The notes beneath the pieces are model-generated. The model was not told the origin of the DNA and ran no database searches. It saw nothing but the letters and a program-made list of their open reading frames with translations. From positions 496,001 to 560,000 of the forward strand of contig CM082594.2 in the NCBI GenBank assembly GCA_040954595.2: 64,000 nucleotides of DNA, in the 5' to 3' direction. The position numbers and the translations under genes are program-made. Positions within the stretch are counted from its first letter, which is position 1; each line of letters starts with the position of its first letter. This DNA is from Balanoglossus misakiensis. Taxonomy: Eukaryota > Hemichordata. Below are positions 48,268-60,918 of the stretch, in pieces.

Positions 48268-50811
48268 TACATTATATGCGGTACGCCGATGTCAGCTTAC
48301 CCGGCAGTACTGCAGGCCGTGCCCCCAAATAACGTCGGTGTTTGAAACGCCCTGGTTAAATTCGGGCTTTCTCTATAAATTGACAGGCAATAATACAGTC
48401 CTACCCGAACAAATGTCGAGTGTTGACCCGCTGTGACTTTCCCTCTTCGGTTTGACCGACTTAGCCAACGTCTTTGTACTAATGTGTCGGGTCTTTTGCA
48501 GAGCCAGGCCGAAGGAAATCCGACTTGATCACCGTTGCTAACGAACGCTAGTGTCTGTCATGGTGTGCCGGGGTTTTAGTCGAGCCAGGCCGTAGGAGAT
48601 CTGACTTGATCATCGTGGTCAATGTACGCGTGTTTCCGCTCTAAAGTGCCGGGGCTTCAGCTAAACCATGCCGTAGGAAATCCGACGTAATCACCGTTGA
48701 TAACTTACGCCAGTCTGTGTCATATAGAGCCGGTGCACCAGCCGAGTCACGCCGTAGGAAATCTTACTTGATCAACGTGGTCAATGTACGCCTGTTTCTG
48801 CTCTAGAGTGCCGGGGCTTTAGCTGAGCCTGGCCGTGGGAAACCCGACGTGATTACCGTTGTTAACTTACGCCAGTTTGTGTCCTATATATAGTGCCGGG
48901 GCATCAGCCGTGCCAGGCCGAAGGAAATGTGAGTAGATCAACGTGGTCTCTGTACGCGTGTTTCTGCTCTAGAGTGCCAGGGCTTTAGCCAAGCCATGCC
49001 GTAGGAAATCTAACTTGATCAACGTTGCTAACGAACGCTAATGTCTGTCATAGTGTGCCGGGGTTTTAGTCGAGCCAGGCCGTAGGAGATCTGACTTGAT
49101 CATCGTGGTCAATGTACGCGTGTTTCCGCTCTAAAGTGCCGGGGCTTCAGCTAAACCATGCCGTAGGAAATCCGACGTAATCATCGTTGATAACTTACGC
49201 CAGTCTGTGTCATATAGAGCCGGTGCACCAGCCGAGTCACGCCGTAGGAAATCTTACTTGATCAACGTGGTCAATGTACGCCTGTTTCTGCTCTAGAGTG
49301 CCGGGGCTTTAGCTGAGCCTGGCCGTGGGAAACCCGACGTGATTTCCGTTGTTAACTTACGCCAGTTTGTGTCCTATATATAGTGCCGGGGCATCAGCCG
49401 TGCCAGGCCGAAGGAAATGTGAGTAGATCAACGTGGTCTCTGTACGCGTGTTTCTGCTCTAGAGTGCCAGGGCTTTAGCCAAGCCATGCCGTAGGAAATC
49501 TAACTTGATCAACGTTGCTAACGAACGCTAATGTCTGTCATAGTGTGCCGGGGTTTTAGTCGAGCCAAGCCGTAGGAGATCAGACTTGATCAACGTGGTC
49601 TCTGTACGCGTGTTTCTGCTCTAGAGTGCCGGGGCTTTATCCAACCCATGCCGTAGAAAATCTGACTTGATCACCGTTGCTAACGTACGCTAGTGTCTGT
49701 CATATTGTGACGGAGATTTAGCCGAGCCAGGCCGTAGAAAAATCGACTTGTTCAACGTTACCAGTGTGCAACTGTTTCTGCTCTAGAGTGTCAGGGTTTT
49801 AGCCGACTTATGCTGTAGGAAATCTGAGTTGATGACGGGAATTCAATGTTAGAAAACCCGTGTGGAAAGTATCTCTACCCGTTTGAAACTAAGAAAAGAA
49901 TTTATTCTTATTTATTTTGTAAAAAAGACAATTTTTCGAAAAAAAGTCGAAAAATTGCAATTTTGTCTTGGGTAATTCAAATTATACCGCCTTTTCTGGA
50001 ATTTGCAGCACTTTTTACATGAGAACGACACTTCATGCTCCATAATATTTCCGAAAATGAAGAAAAGAGTTTATTTTTTATGATTTTTTAAAAATGTACC
50101 ATTTTGTCAAAATATGGCCAAAATGGCTATTTTTTCTTGAATTCCGTCAATATCTCTGCATTTTTGGAGTGGTCGAAAGTTTTGACATACAATCAACATG
50201 TCATATATGATCAGGGCACCAAATTCGAAGAACGAAGGTTTTTTTATTTTATTTTTCTAAAAATGACATTTTCAAGAAAAATTTGGTACAACGCAATTTT
50301 GTCTGCAGTGAGCCAAATTAGACGGTCTTTTGTGGAATTTGTATCGATATATATATACGAAGAGCATTCTATACTCCATCAGATTTCCGAAAATGTAGAA
50401 AACAGGTATCTTTTGTAATTTTCAAAAATTTACCATTTTGACCAAATTGTGGTTAAAATTGTTATTTTCGTGTTGAATGCCGCCAGTGTCACTGCTTTTA
50501 AAAGTCATAAAAACTTTTAACATGCAAGCAATTGCTTATATATGATCAGGCCACCGAATTAAAAAAATAAAGAATGTTTTGCCTAAAAATGACCTTTTTG
50601 GTGCAAAAACGAATAAAACGCAATTTTGTATTAAATCAGCTCATTCAGAGTGCATTTTTTATAATCAGCACCATTTTTACATATATTGGAAATTTCATAC
50701 ATCATCAGATATCCAAATATGAAAAAATGATTTAGATTTTAGATGATTGTCCAAAATTAGCTGATATCTAATAAATGTAGTATTGAACCGTTCTGTCCCC
50801 CCCCCCCCCCC
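48268..50811 (-). repeat. Monomer R10 (2,544 bp, 490-bp tandem duplication)
   Basis: Six subrepeats (48561-49050) are duplicated in tandem (49051-49540). Both copies share the private allele GAAATCTAACTTGATC and GAGCCTGGCCGTGGG, with few differences (for example CATCGTTG versus CACCGTTG). The C tract is 15 bases. Confidence 0.92.
48561..49540 (-). repeat. 490-bp tandem duplication of six subrepeats
   Basis: The landmark GTGTGCCGGGGTTTTAGTCG recurs at 48563, 49053 and 49543, giving two copies of exactly 490 bp. A duplication of very similar size (488 bp) is present in the left arm at about 100-1075. Confidence 0.9.
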
Positions 50812-52865
50812 TTACATTATATGCGGTACGCCGATGTCAGCTTACCCGGCAGTACTGTAGGCCGTGCCCCCAACAAACGTCGGTGTTTGAAACGCCCTGG
50901 TTAAATTCGGGCTCTCTCTATAAATCGACAGGCAATAATGCAGTCCTACCGGAACAAATGTCGAGTGTTGACCCGCTGCGACTTTCCCTCTTCGGTTTGC
51001 CCAACTTAGCCAACGTCTTTGTACTAGAGTGTCGGGTCTTTTGCAGAGCCAGGCCGAAGGAAATCCGACTTGATCACCGTTGCTAACGAACGCTAGTGTC
51101 TGTCATGGTGTGCCGGGGTTTTAGTCGAGCCAGGCCGTAGGAGATCTGACTTGATCATCGTGGTCAATGTACGCGTGTTTCCGCTCTAAAGTGCCGGGGC
51201 TTCAGCTAAACCATGCCGTAGGAAATCCGACGTAATCACCGTTGATAACTTACGCCAGTCTGTGTCATATAGAGCCGGTGCACCAGCCGAATCACGCCGT
51301 AGGAAATCTGACTTGATCAACGTGGTCAATGTACGCCTGTTTCTGCTCTAGAGTGCCGGGGCTTCAGCTGAGCCAGGCCGTAGGAAACCCGACGTGATTA
51401 CCGTTGATAACTTACGCCAGTCTGTGTCCTATATATAGTGCCGGGGCATCAGCCGTGCCAGGCCGAAGGAAATGTGAGTAGATCAACGTGGTCTCTGTAC
51501 GCGTGTTTCTGCTCTAGAGTGCCGGGGCTTTATCCAAGCCATGCCGTAGAAAATCTGACTTGATCACCGTTGCTAACGTACGATAGTGTCTGTCATAGTG
51601 TGCCGGGGTTTTAGTCGAGCCAAGCCGTAGGAGATCAGACTTGATCAACGTGGTCTCTGTACGCGTGTTTCTGCTCTAGAGTGCCGGGGCTTTATCCGAG
51701 CTATGCCGTAGAAAATCTGACTTGATCACCGTTGCTAACTTACGCTAGTGTCTGTCATATTGTGACGGAGATTTAGCCGAGACAGGCCGTAGAAAAATCG
51801 ACTTGTTCAACGTTACCAGTGTGCAACTGTTTCTGCTCTAGAGTGTCAGGGTTTTAGCCGACTTATGCTGTAGGAAATCTGAGTTGATGAATGGGAATTC
51901 AATGTTTAAAAACCTGTGTGGAAAGTGTCTCTACCCTTTTGAAACTAAGAAAAGAATTTATTCTTATTTATTTTGAAAAAATCACAATTTTTCGAAAAAA
52001 AGTCGAAAATGGTAATTTTGTCATGGGTGATTCAAATTATACCGCCTTTTCTGGAATTTGCAGCACTTTTTACAAGAGAACGACACTTCATGCTCCATAA
52101 TATTTCCGAAAATGAAGAAAAGAGTTAATTTTTTATGATTTTTTAAAAATTTACAATTTTTGTCAAAATATGGCCAAAATGGCTATTTTTTCTTGAATTC
52201 CGTCAATATCTCTGCATTTTTGGAGTGGTCGAAAGTTTTAACATACAATCAACATGTCATATATGATCAGGGCACCAAATTCGATGAACAAAGGTTTTTT
52301 TTTATTTTTTTTTCTAAAAATGACATTTTCAAGGAAAATTTGGTAAAACGCAATTTTGTCTGTAGTGAGCCAAATTGGCCGTTTTTTTGTGGAATTTGTA
52401 TCGATATATGTATACGAAGAGCATTCTATACTCCATCAGATTTCCGAAAATGTAGGAAACAGGTATTTTTTGTAATTTTCAAAAATTTACCATTTTGACC
52501 GAATTGTGGCTAAAATTGTTATTTTCGCGTTGAATGCCGCCAGTGTCACTGCTTTTAAAAGTCATTAAAACTTTTAACATACAAGCAATTGTTTATATAT
52601 GATCAGGTCACCTAATTTAAAGAATAAAGAATGTTTTCCCTAAAAATGACCTTTTTGGTGCAAAAACGAATAAAACGCAATTTTGTATTAAATCAGCTCA
52701 TTCAGAGTGCATTTTTTATAATCAGCACCATTTTTACATATAATGGAAATTTCATACATCATCAGATATCCAAATATGAAAAAATGATTTAGATTTTAGA
52801 TGATTGTCCAAAAGTAGCTGATATCTAATAAATGTAGTATTGAACCGTTCTGTCCCCCCCCCCCC
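50812..52865 (-). repeat. Monomer R11 (2,054 bp)
   Basis: It shares with the left-end 1,056-bp units the alleles AACCTGTGTGGAAAGTGTCTCTACCC and CAAATTGGCCGTTTTTTTGTGG (complement orientation), plus CGTTGAATGCCGCC. It is the closest right-arm relative of the left end of the window. Confidence 0.9.
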
Positions 52866-54755
52866 TACATTACATGCGGTACGCCGATGTCAGCTTACCC
52901 ATCAGTACTACAGGCCGTGCCCACAACTAACGTCGGTGTTTGAAACGCCCTGGTTAAATTCGGGCTTTCTCTATAAATTGACAGGCAATAATGTAGTCCT
53001 ACCGGAACAAATGTCGAGTGTTGACCCGCTGTGACTTTCCCTCTTCGGTTTGCCCGACTTAGCCAACGTCTTTGTACTAGAGTGTCGGGTCTTTTGCAGA
53101 GCCAGGCCGAAGGAAATCCGACTTGATCACCGTTGCTAACGAACGCTAGTGTCTGTCATGGTGTGCCGGGGTTTTAGTCGAGCCAGGCCGTAGGAGATCT
53201 GACTTGATCATCGTGGTCAATGTACGCGTGTTTCCGCTCTAAAGGGCCGGGGCTTCAGCTAAACCAGGCCGTAGGAAATCCGACGTAATCACCGTTGATA
53301 ACATACGCCAGTCTGTGTCATATAGAGCCGATGCACCAGCCGAGTCACGCCGTAGGAAATCTTACTTGATCAACGTGGTCAATGTACGCCTGTTTCTGCT
53401 CTAGAGTGCCGGGGCTTCAGCTGAGCCAGGCCGTGGGAAACCCGACGTGATTACCGTTGTTAACTTACGCCAGTTTGTGTCCTATATATAGTGCCGGGGC
53501 ATCAGCCGTGCCAGGCCGAAGGAAATGTGAGTAGATCAACGTGGTCTCTGTACGCGTGTTTCTGCTCTAGAGTGCCAGGGCTTTAGCCAAGCCATGCCGT
53601 AGGAAATCTGACTTGATCACCGTTGCTAACGTACGCTAGTGTCTGTCATATTGTGACGGAGATTTAGCCGAGCCAGGCCGTAGAAAAATCGACTTGTTCA
53701 ACGTTACCAGTGTGCAACTGTTTCTGCTCTAGAGTGTCAGGGTTTTAGCCGACTTATGCTGTAGGAAATCTGAGTTGATGAACGGGAATTCAATGTTAGA
53801 AAACCCGTGTGGAAAGTATCTCTACCCGTTTGAAACTAAGAAAAGAATTTATTCTTATTTATTTTGTAAAAAAGACAATTTTTCGAAAAAAAGTCGAAAA
53901 ATTGCAATTTTGTCTTGGGTGATTCAAATTATACCGCCTTTTCTGGAATTTGCAGCACTTTTTACAAGAGAACGACACTTCATGCTCCATAATATTTCCG
54001 AAAATGAAGAAAAGAGTTAATTTTTTATGATTTTTCAAAAAATTACCATTTTTGTCAAAATATGGCCAAAATGGCTATTTTTCTTGAATTCCGTCAATAT
54101 CTCTGCATTTTTGGAGTGGTCGAGAGTTTTAACATACAATCAACATGTCATATATGATCAGGGCACCAAATTCGAAGAACAAAGGTTTTTTTATTTTTTT
54201 TTCTAAAAATGACATTTTCAAGGAAAATTTGGTAAAACGCAATTTTGTCTGCAGTGAGCCAAATTAGACGGTCTTTTGTGGAATTTGTATCGATATATAC
54301 ATACGAAGAGCATTCTATACTCCATCAGATTTCCGAAAATGTAGAAAACAGGTATTTTTTGTAATTTTCAAAAATTTACCATTTTGACCAAATTGTGGCT
54401 AAAATTGTTATTTTCGTGATGAATGCCGCCAGTGTCACTGCTTTTAAAAGTCATAAAAACGTTTAACATACAAGCAATTGTTTATATATGATCAGGTCAC
54501 CGAATTAAAAAAATAAAGAATGTTTTGCCTAAAAATGACCTTTTTGGTGCAAAAACGAATAAAACGCAATCTTGTATTAAATCAGTTCATTCAGAGTGCA
54601 TGTTTTATAATAAGCACCAATTTTACATATAATGGAAATTTCATACATCATCAGATATCCAAATATGAAAAAATGATTTAGATTTTAGATGATTGTCCAA
54701 AATTAGCTGATATCTAATAAATGTAGTATTGAACCGTTCTGCCCCCCCCCCCCCC
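52866..54755 (-). repeat. Monomer R12 (1,890 bp, one dimer missing)
   Basis: Near 53600-53640 two neighbouring subrepeats of the usual order are absent, so CATGCCGTAGGAAATCTGAC runs into ACCGTTGCTAACGTACG. Otherwise it is a standard monomer. It ends in CTG plus 14 C. Confidence 0.9.
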
Positions 54756-56808
54756 TTACATTATATGCGGTACGCCGATGTCAGCTTACCCGGCAGTACT
54801 GTAGGCCGTGCCCCCAACAAACGTCGGTGTTTGAAACGCCCTGGTTAAATTCGGGCTCTCTCTATAAATCGACAGGCAATAATGCAGTCCTACCGGAACA
54901 AATGTCAAGTGTTGAACCGCTGTGACTTTCCCTGTTCGGTTTGCCCGACTAAGCCAACGTCTTTGTACTAGAGTGTCGGGTCTTTTGCAGAGCCAGGCCG
55001 AAGGAAATCCGACTTGATCACCGTTGCTAACGAACGCTAGTGTCTGTCATGGTGTGCCGGGGTTTTAGTCGAGCCAGGCCGTAGGAGATCTGACTTGATC
55101 ATCGTGGTCAATGTACGCGTGTTTCCGCTCTAAAGTGTCGGGGCTTCAGCTAAACCAGGCCGTAGGAAATCCGACGTAATCACCGTTGATAACTTACGCC
55201 AGTCTGTGTCATATAGAGCCGGTGCACCAGCCGAGTCACGCCGTAGGAAATCTGACTTGATCAACGTGGTCAATGTACGCCTGTTTCTGCTCTAGAGTGC
55301 CGGGGCTTCAGCTGAGCCAGGCCGTAGGAAACCCGACGTGATTACCGTTGTTAACTTACGCCAGTCTGTGTCCTATATATAGTGCCGGGGCATCAGCCGT
55401 GCCAGGCCGAAGGAAATGTGAGTAGATCAACGTGGTCTCTGTACGCGTGTTTCTGCTCTAGAGTGTCAGGGCTTTAGCAAAGCCATGCCGTAGGAAATCT
55501 GACTTGATCAACGTTGCTAACGAACGCTAGTGTCTGTCATAGTGTGCCGGGGTTTTAGTCGAGCCAAGCCGTAGGAGATCAGACTTGATCAACGTGGTCT
55601 CTGTACGCGTGTTTCTGCTCTAGAGTGCCGGGGCTTTATCCAACCCATGCCGTTGAAAATCTGACTTGATCACCGTTGCTAACGTACGCTAGTGTCTGTC
55701 ATATTGTGACGAGATTTAGCCGAGCCAGGCCGTAGAAAAATCGACTTGTTCAACGTTACCAGTGTGCAACTGTTTCTGCTCTAGAGTGTCAGGGTTTTAG
55801 CCGACTTGTGCTGTAGGAAATCTGAGTTGATGAACGGGAATTCTATGTTAGAAAACCCGTGTGTAAAGTATCTCTACCCGTTTGAAACTAAGAAAAGAAT
55901 TTATTCTTATTTATTTTGTAAAACAAGACAATTTTTCGAAAAAAAGTCGAAAATGGTAATTTTGTCTTGGGTCATTCAAATTATACCGCCTTTTCTGGAA
56001 TTTGCAGCACTTTTTACAAGAGAACGACACTTCATGCTCCATAATATTTCCGAAAATGAAGAAAAGAGTTAATTTTTTATGATTTTTTAAAAAATTACCA
56101 TTTTTGTCAAAATATGGCCAAAATGGCTATTTTTTCTTGAATTCCGTCAATATCTCTGCATTTTTGGAGTGGTCGAAAGTTTTAACATACAATCAACATG
56201 TCATATATGATCAGGGCACCAAATTCGAAGAACAAAGTTTTTTTTAGTTTTTTTTTCTAAAAATGACATTTTCAAGGAACATTTGGTAAAACGCAATTTT
56301 GTCTGCAGTGAGCCAAATTAGACGGTCTTTTGTGGAATTTGTATCGATATATACATACGAAGAGCATTCTATACTCCATCAGATTTCCGAAAATGTAGAA
56401 AACAGGTATTTTTTGTAATTTTCAAAAATTTACCATTTTGACCAAATTGTGGCTAAAATTGTTATTTTCGTGATGAATGCCGCCAGTGTCACTGCTTTTA
56501 AAAGTCATAAAAACGTTTAACATACAAGCAATTGTTTATATATGATCAGGTCACCGAATTAAAAAAATAAAGAATGTTTTGCCTAAAAATGACCTTTTTG
56601 GTGCAAAAACGAATAAAACGCAATCTTGTATTAAATCAGTTCATTCAGAGTGCATGTTTTATAATAAGCACCAATTTTACATATAATGGAAATTTCATAC
56701 ATCATCAGATATCCAAATATGAAAAAATGATTTAGATTTTAGATGATTGTCCAAAATTAGCTGATATCTAATAAATGTAGTATTGAACCGTTCTGCCCCC
56801 CCCCCCCC
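54756..56808 (-). repeat. Monomer R13 (2,053 bp)
   Basis: It carries GACTTGTGCTGTAGG, CCGTGTGTAAAGTATC and TTGTAAAACAAGACAA, matching left-arm monomer 17487-19541. It also has CAAAGTTTTTTTTAG near 56235. Confidence 0.92.
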
Positions 56809-58864
56809 TTACATTATATGCGGTACGCCGATGTCAGCTTACCCGGCAGTACTGTAGGCCGTGCCCCCAACAAACGTCGGTGTTTGAAACGCCCTGGTTA
56901 AATTCGGGCTCTCTCTATAAATCGACAGGCAATAATGCAGTCCTACCGGAACAAATGTCAAGTGTTGAACCGCTGTGACTTTCCCTGTTCGGTTTGCCCG
57001 ACTAAGCCAACGTCTTTGTACTAGAGTGTCGGGTCTTTTGCAGAGCCAGGCCGAAGGAAATCCGACTTGATCACCGTTGCTAACGAACGCTAGTGTCTGT
57101 CATGGTGTGCCGGGGTTTTAGTCGAGCCAGGCCGTAGGAGATCTGACTTGATCATCGTGGTCAATGTACGCGTGTTTCCGCTCTAAAGTGTCGGGGCTTC
57201 AGCTAAACCAGGCCGTAGGAAATCCGACGTAATCACCGTTGATAACTTACGCCAGTCTGTGTCATATAGAGGCGGTGCACCAGCCGAGTCACGCCGTAGG
57301 AAATCTGACTTGATCAACGTGGTCAATGTACGCCTGTTTCTGCTCTAGAGTGCCGGGGCTTCAGCTGAGCCAGGCCGTAGGAAACCCGACGTGATTACCG
57401 TTGTTAACTTACGCCAGTCTGTGTCATATATATAGTGCCGGGGCATCAGCCGTGCCAGGCCGAAGGAAATGTGAGTAGATCAACGTGGTCTCTGTACGCG
57501 TGTTTCTGCTCTAGAGTGTCAGGGCTTTAGCAAAGCCATGCCGTAGGAAATCTGACTTGATCAACGTTGCTAACGAACGCTAGTGTCTGTCATAGTGTGC
57601 CGGGGTTTTAGTCGAGCCAAGCCGTAGGAGATCAGACTTGATCAACGTGGTCTCTGTACGCGTGTTTCTGCTCTAGAGTGCCGGGGCTTTATCCAACCCA
57701 TGCCGTTGAAAATCTGACTTGATCACCGTTGCTAACGTACGCTAGTGTCTGTCATATTGTGACGAGATTTAGCCGAGCCAGGCCGTAGAAAAATCGACTT
57801 GTTCAACGTTACCAGTGTGCAACTGTTTCTGCTCTAGAGTGTCAGGGTTTTAGCCGACTTGTGCTGTAGGAAATCTGAGTTGATGAACGGGAATTCTATG
57901 TTAGAAAACCCGTGTGTAAAGTATCTCTACCCGTTTGAAACTAAGAAAAGAATTTATTCTTATTTATTTTGTAAAACAAGACAATTTTTCGAAAAAAAGT
58001 CGAAAATGGTAATTTTGTCTTGGGTCATTCAAATTATACCGCCTTTTCTGGAATTTGCAGCACTTTTTACAAGAGAACGACACTTCATGCTCCATAATAT
58101 TTCCGAAAATGAAGAAAAGAGTTAATTTTTTATGATTTTTTAAAAAATTACCATTTTTGTCAAAATATGGCCAAAATGGCTATTTTTTCTTGAATTCCGT
58201 CAATATCTCTGCATTTTTGGAGTGGTCGAAAGTTTTAACATACAATCAACATGTCATATATGATCAGGGCACCAAATTCGAAGAACAAAGTTTTTTTTAG
58301 TTTTTTTTCTAAAAATGACATTTTCAAGGAACATTTGGTAAAACGCAATTTTGTCTGCAGTGAGCCAAATTAGATTGTCTTTTGTGGAATTTGTATCGAT
58401 ATATACATACGAAGAGCATTCTCTACTCCATCAGATTTCCGAAAATGTAGAAAACAGGTATTTTTTGTAATTTTCAAAAATTTACCATTTTGACCAAATT
58501 ATGGCTAAAATTGTTATTTTCGTGTTGAATGCCGCCAGTGTCACTGCTTTTAAAAGTCATAAAAACTTTTAACATACAAGCAATTGTTTATATATGATCA
58601 GGTCACCGAATTAAAAAAAATAAAGAATGTTTGGCCTAAAAATGACCTTTTTGGTGCAAAAACGAATAAAACGCAATTTTGTATTAAATAACCTCATTCA
58701 GAGTGCATTTTTTTATAATCAGCACCATTTTTACATATAATGGAAATTTCATACATCACCAGATATCCAAATATGAAAAAATGATTTAGATTTTAGATGA
58801 TTGTCCAAAATTAGCTGATATCTAATAAATGTAGTATTGAACCGTTCTGTTCCCCCCCCTCCCC
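56809..58864 (-). repeat. Monomer R14 (2,056 bp)
   Basis: Almost identical to the previous unit up to about 58370. It then switches to alleles (TTAGATTGTCTTTTG, TAAATAACCTCATTC, CATCACCAGATATCC, C8-T-C4 tract) shared with 45720-46218. It is therefore a mosaic with a visible switch point. Confidence 0.92.
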
Positions 58865-60918
58865 TACATTATATGCGGTACGCCGATGTCAGCTTACCCG
58901 GCAGTACTGCAGGCCGTGCCCCCACCTAACGTCGGTGTTTGAAACGCCCTGGTTAAATTCGGGCTTTCTCTATAAATTGACAGGCAATAATGCAGTCCTA
59001 CCCGAACAAATGTCGAGTGTTGACTCGCTGTGACTTTCCCTCTTCGGTTTGCCCGACTTAGCCGACGTCTTTGTACTAGAGTGTCGGGTCTTTTGCAGAG
59101 TCAGGCCGAAGGAAATCCGACTTGATCACCGTTGCTAACGAACGCTAGTGTCTGTCATGGTGTGCCGGGGTTTTAGTCGAGCCAGGCCGTAGGAGATCTG
59201 ACTTGATCATCGTGGTCAATGTACGCGTGTTTCCGCTCTAAAGTGCCGGGGCTTCAGCTAAACCAGGCCGTAGGAAATCCGACGTAATCACCGTTGATAA
59301 CTTACGCCAGTCTGTGTCATATAGAGCCGGTGCACCAGCCGAGTCACGCCGTAGGAAATCTGACTTGATCAACGTGGTCAATGTACGCCTGTTTCTGCTC
59401 TAGAGTGCCGGGGCTTCAGCTGAGCCAGGCCGTAGGAAACCCGACGTGATTACAGTTGTTAACTTACGCCAGTCTGTGTCCTATATATAGTGCCGGGGCA
59501 TCAGCCGTGCCAGGCCGAAGGAAATGTGAGTAGATCAACGTGGTCTCTGTACGCGTGTTTCTGCTCTAGAGTGTCAGGGCTTTAGCAAAGCCATGCCGTA
59601 GGAAATCTGACTTGATCAACGTTGCTAGCGAACGCTAGTGTCTGTCATATTGTGCCGGGGTTTTAGTCGAGCCAAGCCGTAGGAGATCAGACTTGATCAA
59701 CGTGGTCTCTGTACGCGTGTTTCTGCTCTAGAGTGCCGGGGCTTTATCCAACCCATGCCGTTGAAAATCTGACTTGATCACCGTTGCTAACGTACGCTAG
59801 TGTCTGTCATATTGTGACGGAGATTTAGCCGAGCCAGGCCGTAGAAAAATCGACTTGTTCAACGTTACCAGTGTGCAACTGTTTCTGCTCTAGAGTGTCA
59901 GGGTTTTAGCTGACTTATGCTGTAGGAAATCTGAGTTGATGAACGGGAATTCAATGTTAGAAAACCCGTGTGGAAAGTATCTCTTCCCGTTTGAAACTAA
60001 GAAAAGAATTTATTCTTATTTATTTTGTTAAAAAGACAATTTTTCGAAAAAAAGTCGAAAATGGTAATTTTGTCTTGGGTGATTCAAATTATACCACCTT
60101 TTCTGGAATTAGCAGCACTTTTTACAAGAGAACGACACTTCATGCTCCATAATATTTCCGAAAATGAAGAAAATAGTTAATGTTTTATGATTTTTTAAAA
60201 AATTACCATTTTTGTCAAAATATGGCCAAAATGGCTATTTTTTCTTGAATTCCGTCAATATCTCTGCATTTTTGGAGTGGTCGAAAGTTTTAACATACAA
60301 TCAACATGTCATATATGATCAGGGCACCACATTTGAAGAACAAAGGTTTTTTTATTTTTTTTTCTAAAAATGACATTTTAAAGGAAAATTTGGTAAAACG
60401 CAATTTTGTCTGCAGTGAGCCAAATTAGACGGTCTTTTGTGGAATTTGTATCGATATATACATACGAAGAGCATTCTATACTCCATCAGATTTCCAAAAA
60501 TGTAGAAAACAGGTATTTTTTGTAATTTTCAAAAATTTACCATTTTGACCAAATTGTGGCTAAAATTGTTATTTTCGTGTTGAATGCCGCCAGTGTCACT
60601 GCTTTTAAAAGTCATAAAAACTTTTAACATACAAGCAATTGTTTATATATGATCAGGTCACCGAATTAAAAAAATAAAGAATGTTTTGCCTAAAAATGAC
60701 CTTTTTGGTGCAAAAACGAATAAAACGCAATCTTGTATTAAATCAGTTCATTCAGAGTGCATGTTTTATAATAAGCACCAATTTTACATATAATGGAAAT
60801 TTCATACATCATCAGATATCCAAATATGAAAAAATGATTTAGATTTTAGATGATTGTCCAAAATTAGCTGATATCTAATAAATGTAGTATTGAACCGTTC
60901 TGTCCCCCCCCCCCCCCC
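58865..60918 (-). repeat. Monomer R15 (2,054 bp)
   Basis: The linker and first subrepeats match monomer 46219-48267. The AT-rich block instead has GAAAATAGTTAATG and ACCACATTTGAAGAAC, similar to left monomer 17487-19541. The C tract is 15 bases. Confidence 0.92.
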
